Assembly: GCF_026151205.1 (NCBI RefSeq) | Contig: NC_087080.1 | Span: 9,719,837 to 9,783,836, forward strand | DNA from: Bolinopsis microptera | Taxonomy: Eukaryota; Ctenophora; Tentaculata; Lobata; Bolinopsidae | DNA length: 64,000 nucleotides | Direction of reading: 5' to 3' | In this document: positions 36,968-48,900 of the stretch, in pieces | Position numbering within the stretch: the stretch's first letter is position 1 | Layout of the letters: each line of letters begins with the position of its first letter | Made by a program: the position numbers and the translations under genes | The notes under the pieces: generated by a model | Database searches by the model: none | Seen by the model: only the letters and a program-made list of their open reading frames with translations | What the model was told of the DNA's origin: nothing

Positions 36968-39900
36968 CTGAAAAACGGAAAAATCAATAAAACTACTAAT
37001 AGTAATATTATATAATTGCCATTAAATTAGGGTACATACACTATGAATCTTAATATGCCCAGATCGCGACAGAAATTATTTTGCTAGTGCAGTCTACAAG
37101 TATACATGGCGATTGTCATGGCATAATATGTTCACACAGAGTGAACTGTTTCTCTAGCTTATATTGAAGTGCACCCAATTAAATTCGTAGACCCAATAGT
37201 TAAATTCTAAACAATATGTTTGCCATAGATCATGAATAATTGGTCGCCACTCCCCATCATAAATAAAATTAAAACCAATGCATCGCAATTAAGAAGAATG
37301 TAAAATCACCTGACTACAAGGAAGGAAAGTAGAGCAGTGATAGCTACCACGGTCGCCACCCCAACGGTTGTAGCTGCTAGGTGGTGGACTGACTCAGAAT
37401 CATCTGTACAGATACACGTTAATCATAAAATATGGTTATTATAAATATATGTTAGTGGGGAAGACTGGGGAATCAGCAAAATAAGAAGTCTCACTTTGTA
37501 TTTGGCAAGGAAGCAATTTGATTTTACCAGCTCAATTTCAGTCAATTACCTGTAGATATGGATGAATTATCATTACTTTGCTCAAAGTCGTAGTCGGGAT
37601 CATCAACACCTCGTCTTCGTCTGATAAATATCATAAAATTAAGATTTTTACCGATTACGAGTATAATTTCTCAATATCTGATTCTGAATCTCTCAATATT
37701 TTCCATATCTTCCATATCTTCCATGTTTCTCAATATCTCTCAATATTTCTTAAAGTTAATATCTCTCAATATCTTTCGTAGAATATTATGGTTAATATTA
37801 AGAAAGAATACGGTCCCTTCACTAAATAAATGTACAATGACTGTATATTATAAAAATATAATAACTATTTTAATATAAATAATAACTTTTTTAATAAGTA
37901 CCTTTTATTATAATCGTTTGAACAGCTCCAGAACTGAATTTTGCCTTTAATTGCTATGAGAGGATCTCTCTCAGCGGGAGTCCAAACACCAGGTGTCAAG
38001 TTAACAAAGTACTCTAAAATCACCTTGCCGTCCTCGTAACGACAATCTGTTTTGTCTGTATCCAGAGTACACGCTGTGAGGGGAGTGTTTTGTAGTAAGC
38101 GGTACAATGATGGTTCATAGATGTTCACTTAAAGTCACGTGAGTGCCTTCGCTTGGCACTTTATCAAGTTTATTGTGCATATTTAGATATAAGTAAGGCC
38201 CCTTCCAGCCATTGCCACTGCGAATTTAACCTAAAACCTGCCCAGTTAATAGCGAAGACTGCGAAATTACCACTCCTGCCTAGTAATCTAATTTACCCTG
38301 TCCAGATCAGCAGTATATTACACTAAATCCGCAGGTTTTCTCTTAATTTTTTATGTCAAAACCTGCCTAATTAACTAGTGATCCTGCATCAACAGCGCAG
38401 GTATTTGTTATTTGGCAGGTTTTCTATTAACTTGGCAGGATTTGCTATAAAATTATCAATCCTTTCCGGATGGATTACGGCAGTGGTAAAGTTAAATCGG
38501 CAGGTTTTCCATTAACTTGGCAGGATTTTTTATAAAATTATCAATCCTTGCCGGATAGATTACGGCAGTGATAAAGTTAAATCGGCAGGTTTTCCATTAA
38601 CTTTGCAGGATTTGTTATAAAATTATCAATCCATGCCAAATAGATTATAATGCTATAATCTTATTATGGCAGCGTTAAATTTATAAATTGGCAGGTTTCT
38701 TTTATCTTTCTTTTAAGTTCTTAAGTTATTTGGAATTTTGCTTATTTGGCACCAAAACTAAAAGTCAATAAAACCGAGTTGATTAGCGCAGTCAAGAAAT
38801 TGGCCGGAGTTGATAAAAAGCTGACAACCATGGCACTGAATCTCCAAATGAGAGGTATAGTACGCTATATACTTATATAGTACGGTACCGCAACAATTGA
38901 CCCCCTCCCCCCCCCCCCCCCCCCCCCCCTGACAAATGACCCCCTGATGCAATCTACCCCCGACAATTGACCCCCCATGTAATTACACTGGGGTCAATTC
39001 AGGGTTAGGGTCAGGGTTAGGGTTAGGGTCAGGGTTAGGGTCAGGGTTAGGGTCAGGGTTAGGGTCAGGGTCAGGGTTAGGGTCAGGGTTAGGGTCAGGG
39101 TTAGGGTCAGGGTTAGGGTCAGGGTTAGGGTCAGGGTTAGGGTCAGGGTTAGGGTCAGGGTCAGGGTTAGGGTTAGGGTTAGGGTTAGGGTCAGGGTCAG
39201 GGTTAGGGTCAGGGTTAGGGTTACTGGGTAACACGACTCCTGTCAGCGACATCTGTCCGACAGCGACATCTGTCCGACTCAGGGTACCAGAAAAAACGAC
39301 ATTTGTCCGAAATTGTGATCTGATTTCAATACAACACATTTCCAATTAGAGACGTGATCTGAACTGTTAATTTGAATACGTAACATTGCCAATTTGAGAT
39401 ATGATCTGAGCCATAGTGTACTACTAGTTTATTTTCGACCTAGGCAGGCAGGCATGAAGCAACTGCGTTGTGAATGGCGAGCTGATCGTAGTCCATGAGA
39501 ATGTATTGTGGTTGGTAGCCCCAAGGCCTCAGAAGCCCAGGTGTCTATCTCCTCGAACATGTTGCGGTAGAGGGTCGTCGATTTTCCAGGAATGAGTCCT
39601 TAGAAGAGGGGGAGGTGCCAGCCGTCAGGGAAGAGTCCGTGGACTGTGAAGAGCTGATGGAAGAGATTAGGTGCGGATTTGAAGGTACCGTTGGGCGTTG
39701 ACTACGCAATGCTCCGCGTCCACCATATGATCTGCGTTCTTAGGAGTCCCCCAAAGGAATGATCGACGAGTCTGTTCGTCCCATCCAGAGTCCCAGAGCA
39801 TCATTGGACTGTTGTCGGTAGAGAGGATTTAGTTTGCAGGAATGGATAGCGTTTCCAGATCTCTCGGGTCTGTTTGCTGCAGATCTGGGTCTGTTTACTG

Positions 39901-42900
39901 AAGATTGGTTGCCATTGTGGATTGCGATAACTGATCTCCATACGGCTGCTATCCTATATGTACTCATGTAGGCTGTGTCCTGTGATGTGATCGACAGCTT
40001 GTTAGTGTACGGCTAGCACAATCCTGTCCTTAAATAGTCAATCACGTATCGATGGATCAGATCTCAATGGATCAAATCAGCATTCGAACAATGGGAGCAA
40101 CGTCACGAAATTACCCGTGAGTTTGTGAAATACGAATGTGAACCGAAATTACAATATGATCCGAAATTCGGACAGATGTCGCAAAAAACGACTCCTGTCC
40201 GACAGCGAAATCTGTCCGAAATCCCCAATTCGGCTGTCGGACAGATGTCGCTGTCGGACAGATGTCGCCCAATCGGGTTACTGTTAGGGTTAGTATAATA
40301 AATATATTTGTTTGGTCAATTGTCGGGGGGGGGGGGGGGGGGGGGGGTCAATTTTCAAGTATTATATCACTTGCACCGTTTAGCTCCACGTGGTTTCTTA
40401 AGCTTAAATACTTAACTGTCCTGTCAAGATAAAGTAAATCACTATCACCTCTCATTCTTAATAAGTTAGTAAGCAAGCATCTGATCATTTTAAAACAGTC
40501 ACCTCCCAATTTAGCAAGTTCTTACATCTATATTACAGTCTACACCCTTCAATAATGAGATAATATGTTTGGCCGGTAGAGGGTCCGCAGTAGTCCCATT
40601 ACAGCATTACCTCATTACCTTAGCATTGCTGTACAGTGTACAACTACTATAAGAGTATAAGATATACATCCTTCACCAAAACTGGTTTGTCCGCTTTCTA
40701 TTACTAATTTTCCGCTGAAAGTGCCACATCAGTGATCAATTAATATTGGTAAATAGCAATAATTTGAGTTATAGGTTGACCTCCCACTTAGAGCATATGT
40801 GGGAGGTCAACCTATAAATTATAGTACGAGCTATTTCCAATTCGTGAATACGAATTTCGATTAAGGTCCAACTTATTAAGTGTCACTTTAACGTGTGACA
40901 AATTTCCGATCAAATATCTCATAATCTGAAAATAACTGCATATTTAGAACTATTATATTAATTGTAATTGAAGATTCTTTCAGAATCACTTCATTCACTA
41001 AATCTTACAATGTGAACAATGAACAGGTAGAGGCACTGCAACTGAAAAAGTGCTGTCCTCACTACTTAAGAACATAGCAATCTAATCTAAAAATGGCAAC
41101 CTATTAAGAACTGAAGTTAAGCAAACAGTTATTTTCCAATAATCGGTTTTTATACAGGGTGGGCCAAAAGTCAGTGTGCAAACGTTGGGTCTTATACCTC
41201 CGCTGAGTTTTATATTTGAGAGCTGTTGCTTTGCAGATGGCATACTGTACTTACTGGTTCGAGGATTCCGTCGTCAAAATTTGAAAATTCGAATATTTTA
41301 GACTACGCCCATTCAATATTAAAACACCTATATTGTTTTCTCTGAAAATCCTGAACGCCTAATTTTTTTAGAGACGGTAGATTATCAAATGTTGCATATG
41401 ATCTAAAAAAATGAGGCAAAACGGATTAGAAATGACGAAGTTAACAAGCATTTTGTGTATCTCGTTAACAAATTGACTGGGTGATTATGTGACACCGTGA
41501 CACGACACCTTAATTGGGCACCCTTAACAATTCCCATAATGTTTAACGGGGTAGTTAACGGGGTCACCTTATCACGTGATTAGGTAAACCAATCACCTGA
41601 TCACACGTAATGAACAAGCTTGTTATGCTTCATATCTCGGTCATCTGAGAAGCTAGAACTCTCATTCTTTCAGGGCAAACGTAATTCGAATGGCCAAACA
41701 CAATTCAATAACATTTAGCTTGATCCGATTATCCAACTATCAAAAAAATGTGAAAATGAACCTCCATTTGAAAAAAATGAACGCGAATATTTTTCGAGTT
41801 GACAAATTCCTCGAACCAGTGGTGGTACTAAGTCATACCAGAAGGAAGTATTTCAATTGGGCACTCAGTGACTGAGCTATTAAGGCCAACGTTTGCACAC
41901 TGACTTTTGGCCCACCCTGTACTTTTATACTCAAACTTATCATAGACCCCGTGTTGGTAACAGTGGATAATATGCAGTGGCGAAACGTACCTAAGAGGCC
42001 GCAGCTGCAACCCCCCCCCCATCCCCTTCCGCATAGCAGGGGTTGCCGGAGTGTCGGGCGGTCGTTTCGCCACTGACTAGTGACTGCATGTATAAAAGTA
42101 TAAACTATAGAGCCACGTAGGCATGTAGCATTCTGTACTTCTGTAGCTTTGCACAAACCAAGTCTCAGTCCTACACCCTACCTACTTACCTAGTAATAAG
42201 GTTATACGATCATTACCGTATTCCACATTGTACACTCAAATTATCCAAAACCCCTGCCAATATAGGTTTAATCACGCCACAAGTTGATTCAAATTATCTC
42301 AACTTACGCAGGATTTGCGTTAAATCTGCAGCATTCGACTTTATATTTAACGGAAAACCTGCCAAAATAGAGCAAACCTGCCGAGAGTAGGTGAAAGGTG
42401 AGGCAGGTTTTGTGTTAATTTTGCAGGCTTTTCTATAAATCAACAACTCGATTAAATAATTACGTGAGATAAATCTCTGCACGAATACGATAAATAGGCA
42501 GGTTTTCGGTTAATTTTGCAGGAATCATTTTAAGACTTCAAATTGATTATCAGTCTTAATGTAAAACCTGCCAAATTAGGTGGCAGGTGGCAATGGCTGG
42601 AAGGGGCCTTAAGTATATGCGCCATAAAACACGCGAATGTACCAGTTTTAATATCATCGTCAACAGTCACCACGATGATTTTATAAACTCGTAAAACTAC
42701 ATAAAACACTTACTTCCGTCACCCAAACACGTAACTTGATGTCTAAAACCACAAGCACTATCGTCCGGTGAGTTCAGTTTTTCTTTCATACTTGCAATCG
42801 AATATTCACCAGTTGCTTCAGCAGTGCAAGGCGCTGGCTGAAATATATACTGTTAAAGTTGTGACAGGTATATATCTACAACGAGTACACTTTTCTTTGG

Positions 42901-45900
42901 CGAAAAAGCGGCTTATTGTTATATATAGAAAAAGCGGCCTATTTACAAGCCTCTTTTTGTTACCTGCGAAAACTTTACAAATAAATGGAACGTAATAAAT
43001 ACTAAATAAAGCATATAAACAGATTAACAAATAAACAACTAAGTACCTGCTCTGCGCTGTTTGCAACACCCATCTTCTGTATTCCCGTGCCAGTGGACAA
43101 TGGGTTTGTTTCTTTGCACCGGGCAAGGGAGTTGTCATACTTTCCAGTCTCCTTGGTGCAAGTTATTGCTGCAGCCGAGCCGGACGCTGGAAAATGAGGT
43201 AAAAAGATTAAGTTTTGGTTATGATACCACAATAATAGAACACAGGCAATGTTCTAAAAATAACATTAATCTGATGTGTAATTATGCTTATTTTCAACAG
43301 ATTGTGTAAAAAGTTTAGTAATAATACTCACGGGTAACTAATTCAAATCTAGCTTGGTCTGAGTTAACAGGGCAGGTTATAGTCTGCTTCAGAGAACCAT
43401 CACCAAGATCTTCCTGTGCTATTGTCGCTCCATTTCCATCTGTATGGGAGGGTAGGTGAGTTTTGAAGTAAGAATTAAAATTTTTTGCAGATCTGGACTC
43501 AGATGCATGTTGCTGGGTTTATGTTGTTCTGCTCTGAACCTGGAACCCTTCAACCCTTAACTTGACTTAACCCCAATCGTAGATCTACCTCGGTACAAGT
43601 ATTAAAGTTACCTAAAATCTTGGCAAAAATTCGGTCCAGAGAAAACAAAACCATAGCGTTATTAAATCCAATGCTTGCAGGGCGATTGTTGATATATCAT
43701 TTTCAAAAAAGTTATATGATCTAGGGGGAGTATACCTGGATTTAATGATTTCCATGTGACATCAGCACAATTGAAATATGTTGTGACTGTCAATTCTTTC
43801 TCCGTTTTCTGAGCTGATCCGTAGTCAGCCTGAAATAATATGGCGAATCTCGATAAGAAAAATGGATACAAAGTGCTGAACTGCATTGTTTTATCAATCA
43901 CGATTTATGCATTTTTAATAAATTATATTGATTGTTTACAAAAATATTGTAGTTGTAGTACCATACAGTATGGTCTATACTTAATTGGTATTTGACCGTT
44001 GTCCACTTCAAATTTTATAATGTTATTAATTCAATCTTTTCACAAATCTTTAATAAATTTTCTTTGAAATTTATTAAAGATCTGTAGTCGTTTTACATTT
44101 GGTTGCAATTAGCGAGCTCTGTTATCAGCTGAATTGTAACTTGCAATAAGAAGTGCTCGTCTTTTAGTGTGATCGTTGTGTAGCCTGTATACATTATACA
44201 AGATCTGTACATTGGAATATACACGATGCAACACTCATACCATGAACATACGAAGCATTTGATTGATGACTCCGATAATGAAGATCTGTTTAATGCCAGG
44301 CATGCAGATCAGGGAGCGACTAGCGAGAGCTACAAACAGTGTTTTTAATGAAATGTGCCACGAACTGGATGTTGAAACTGATCGCTTGTTCAGGTATTAA
44401 AAAACCTGAACAAGCGATCAGTTTCAAAAGAAAAACTGTGTGATTGGCTGCAAACTGTTTGTTTCATTCTGAATCGTTATGCAGCCCCTCATTTGTAAAT
44501 GGTTGCGGAGAGAGTAGATAAACAAAACATTTCATTAATCGCGGAGCAAAAAACTATCATTGATTTGTAGAAGAAGCTCATTGAAAAGAAGGACGAAGAA
44601 CTCAAGTCAGTCCAAACAACAGTGCAGACAGAAATGAAATCATATTCTTCTGCCCTGAAGAAGACTTGTGCTGCTGCTCTTACGCCAAAGAAGATATGTA
44701 CTGCAGTTAAGACAATAGCTGAAAAGGATGAAAGAAGCAGAAACGTCGTTATCTATGGAATAAGTGAATCCGACGGTGAGAAGTTAGAAAAAAAAGTTGC
44801 TGAAGTTCTTGGTGAGATAAACGAGAAACCTTCATTTCGTGACTGTTGTAGTAAATGTAGAGTTGGTCTGAAGAGAGCCGACACATCACGACCTACTAAG
44901 CTATCTCTGAATAGCTCTGATATGGTTGCTCAGGTGCTGAGAAAAGCTAAACTTCTTCGCACAAAAGGGGGCTATAAAAGTATCTACATTTGCCCGGGCA
45001 GATCAGTGGAAGAAAGGAGAGCTTTCAAGAAGCTCTGGGAGGAATTGAAAGAGAAGAGGTAAGCAGAGCTAACAGAGTTCATTCCATAAGGAACAATATG
45101 ATTGTCAGCTTCGATAAGAACAGTGTATCAGCCTCGTTTGAAGAAATTTGAACTGTTTCACATTCTTCACCACACATTTATTTGTTCACAATTTTGTTTC
45201 ACATTTTTGTTATCATATCGGGGCCATGTAATTGCAGGCACATACCACATATCACTGTGCAGTACCGTGTTTGGTCTCCCGTCAGATTTTACAGACGGGG
45301 GCAATAATTTATTCGAGTTTATTTTATACGTTATAATTGCTGTACTCTGTAAAGTTTGAAAAGTAATAAACATTTTTTTTTAAATTGTCTTCTTACCAGA
45401 CAGTTGACAACTTGTCCATTTCTCATCGCGTTAACCCTGAGAGTCTCTGTAGTGTATTCCGCAGTGTGTACTGAATCGACTGAAGTAACAGTTGCAGCCT
45501 TCACCAACTTAAAGAAGGTAGTGTCGAAATTGTTCTTCCCGCGGGTTGTGAAAGAGAAAGTAGGAGCAGTTTCTCCGGTTGCAGTACAGGTTAGAGTGAT
45601 GGTTTCTCCAACCAGTGGGTCGGATTTAGAGGAAGTGAAGGATGTGATGGAAGCGATCTTCATGGTCAATTCTCCTGAAGTGACTGTACCTCCGTAGAAG
45701 TTGTTGGCTGCATCTGTTTGGTAGGCGATGTTACATCTTACTTTCAGATCGTTATCACCTTCCTCCAGGTTATTGAGAGACATAGGAGACAAACTTACTC
45801 CATCATCGCTTCTCATCGTTGTCTTAACCACGAATCTGGCGGTAAGTTTAAGATTTAGTTTTCGAATAAAATACACGAATTTCCATTCGGGAAGGTTTAA

Positions 45901-48900
45901 ACTTAAGTTCAGCGACCACTCGCTTCAGCTTAGATTATGTAAGCAAACAAGCCACAACGCAGGGAGTTTATACCCCTAGAATTCAGCTGCTATCTTATTT
46001 AATGAAGTTTAAATGGTCATATTTCCAAGCATGCGCTCACCGAGAATTTGAAGCAGTTGATTTCCAAGATGTGTCTGAAGTGTCGAAAAACTCCCAACTT
46101 ATTTGAGCATCGGTGTATGTCTTCTGCTTGTTGACCAAATACGGATCGCCGTTCGCGTTTGCTTTGAGCAAAGCATCTGAATAACATTTAAACTCCGCTA
46201 CGTTACCAGCGAGGCCCCACACAGTTTCTGTTGAGCTCGTTATATCCAAAACAGATAAGAACACGTTACCTGATTCCACTCCGTTTTCACCCCAAGCTGC
46301 TTTGCAATAATACTCAATACCGTGCTCTGCAGCGGTGACACCAGCAATGGTCAATATTCCAGTGGTAGTCACAATGTCACCAGATGTAGCTTCAGTCACA
46401 ACAACTGTACCAACTGACTCATCACTTATTGTCTTGTGGAAGGTGATTAACGCTGCGCTGTCACCGGAAGTTTTACAAGTGAACTTAGCCTCTCCTCCCT
46501 TGGCCACGTTGGTTGTTTCGGGTGGAGAAGAGATTTCTCGTACTGTTAGTGTGGCGGCTGCGGACTTTATGGATATTGTTCCCCATTTTATGGAACAGAT
46601 ATACTCTCCTGCTGCGTCCGAGTTTACCTGTAAAGTTAACAATTCAAATATCAGCAAAGGCTTAGTGATAATCCAGCTTTTAAATGCGTCTGAAAGTACG
46701 TCAAAGAAACCTCTGAAACGACAAATACTTTAAACAGCTATCTCAGATATCACTTGAAGGATTTGACTAACACTTCCGATGGTGAGGGTGGTTGAGATTT
46801 CATTTGCAACCGAGCTGTCGGATGCCTTTGTTCCATCGATTACTCTCTCATTTTGGTCATTGTACACATCTCCATTTCCTATCATCGGCTGCGATTATGG
46901 GATTAATTTGAGTGAGAAAAGTATTAGTGAAGGCACCGGATTTTATTTGTTGCAGTCACTTTAATATACCGCTAACATGAAACATGAGTTTGCCCATTAG
47001 ATGTGATCAGTACTTCGGTAAACAATTTACATCAGATTTACGACGAGATTCGATATTTTCAGTTTTATTGTTGGTAAGATAATGTCAAAACTTACCCTAG
47101 CAACAGAATCCCCAGCACTTTTGAAAGACCACGTGATTTCGTTGTAATCAGCTCCGAATGGATTAGGGAACACGCATTCAAACACATGGCTTGCACCACC
47201 ATAAGCGGTGGCACTAGCAGGGTTTGTTATCGGAGCTGCCGCTATGATTGACACGGCAACCGGTTCCGAGTCAAAAGTTTCCTCGGTAGGGCAGAAGTCG
47301 TCGTATTGCACCGCACGACACGTGTATGACCCTGCGCTGTCGTCAGCGATGTCAAAAGTTATTTTGGAAACCAAGTCGTCTGATTCTGACACTTTTATTC
47401 GTTCGTAATCTTGCTCCTCGATCAGCTTGACCGCTCCCTTGTACCTAAAATTAAGAAAATGGATGGAATGTTATAGCACATCGGAGGACGAACATATTGA
47501 AACCTGAAATTTGAATCAAATTTAAATTATGAAGGATCTGAATAGTTCTGAAACAAGTTCTACACTAACCAGTCCAAGGACCGTGCACCAGAGGCAACAG
47601 TACAAGTCAGAGTTATAGAAGACTGGACGATGAGATTTGCATTTAGACCAGCTGATGATTCGATGACAGCCTCTGAATTAAAGTTTGTTATTACTGCGCT
47701 AAGATCATTCAAGGTTAATAAGCAAGCTTAATGCTTAATTTCTGGAGTCAACATTTTGCGGAGAAGCAAATGGAAATTATATAAACATTTCAGTGTTTAC
47801 TTACTCCTTGCAGTTAGTCTCTGAATGAACTCCACAGTCTTCCCTCCTGTTAAAGTGAAGGTACACTTGTACGAACCACTGGACGCTTCACTTACACTAG
47901 ATACAGCGTAACTACCCGTTTGGGAACCTGCCGTACTGGCATCCCCTCCAGCGCTGAATTCAGCCAATACTCCAGCAACAACTGAGTCGTCTGGTAGAGT
48001 AAAGGAAACAGCAGTGGCAGCACTACTACCATGGTAAGCACAGGTAAGGGTCTTGCTGGTTTCGGTTCGGATGTCCACAAACTCACATTCATTGTTGGTA
48101 ATTTTAGCAGACACGACCTCTATTGTTGATTGCACATTATTACCGTCCCCAAAAATGAAGCTACAGATGTAACTATCCTCGTCAGCAAAATCGAAGCTTT
48201 TTATAGTTATGTTGCTGAAAAACTTTACGCTACTTTCCAGTTGTTTGGTATTCGTGTTTTCTATCTTAGTGGATCCATCGAACACGATATTATCGCCACC
48301 TTTAGTCCATGTCACTCCAGAGGGAACCTTTTCACCTTCCATAAGGCATCTGGCAGAAAGTTCATCACCAGTTACAACTATGGTGGATTCAGCAGTGCCC
48401 GCTCTGTCGACTGATGATGATTTTCGCACCACAACCTCCGTGCTTGCTCGCAGACTGTCCCCGTCTGTGAACGACAGAACACAGCTGTACGACCCCGCAT
48501 TTTCAGGAGGAGTAACGTCAGTAATTGTCAGAGTGTACTGCTGAGCATTGCTCTGCAGGGAACCAGGGTTGATGGTGATAGCATCATCAGCAGCATCTTC
48601 CAGTTTCTGGCTATTATAGTACCACTCCATGGTGCCACTCGTTGTACCCTCGTAGTTGCACGTGATCTTTATTGAACCGTCAGTGCTGTATACCGTTGTA
48701 GAGGGAGTGGTCAGTACTGAAATTGTTTCAATTTGTAATATGATTGAATTGTTTTAACTTTTAAAGCAGAAAATTCTGGAACGATATAGAAATTATAAAA
48801 ATCATGACAAGGATCACAACTCATGAGGAACGCTATGTTAAATACAGAATTACTTACATCGAACAGAGACTACCATTGTTGACTTAGGATTGAAATTTTC

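Larger units (their letters stand above)
38895..40350. repeat. Facing poly-C / poly-G tracts around the MULE remnant
   Basis: CAATTGACCCCC followed by a long C run (about 38896-38928) faces a G run with GGTCAATT (about 40315-40352). They form an inverted pair that may mark the ends of another element enclosing the telomere-like and MULE sequences. Confidence 0.6.
38196..42609. mobile_element. 4.4-kb composite element in a gene B intron
   Basis: Inverted ends AGGCCCCTTCCAGCCATTGCC and its complement (42587-42609) are flanked by TAAGTA (38190-38195, 42610-42615). Both subterminal regions are packed with CCTGCC/GGCAGG motifs. On the left a ~118-bp block (GGCAGGTTTTCCATTAACTT...) repeats about three times (38395-38650). 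The interior has been colonised by a Mutator-like remnant, telomere-like repeats, a mariner MITE and a small hAT-like MITE. No transposase of its own was recognised. Confidence 0.7.

Noticed and set aside
38983-39345. Open frame rich in Asn-Pro-Asp-Pro
   Set aside because: It is the TTAGGG/TCAGGG block read on the minus strand, not a gene.
45356-46733. Plus-strand open frames opposite gene B exons
   Set aside because: They are antisense shadows; the minus strand has the Ig hallmarks and consistent splice phases.
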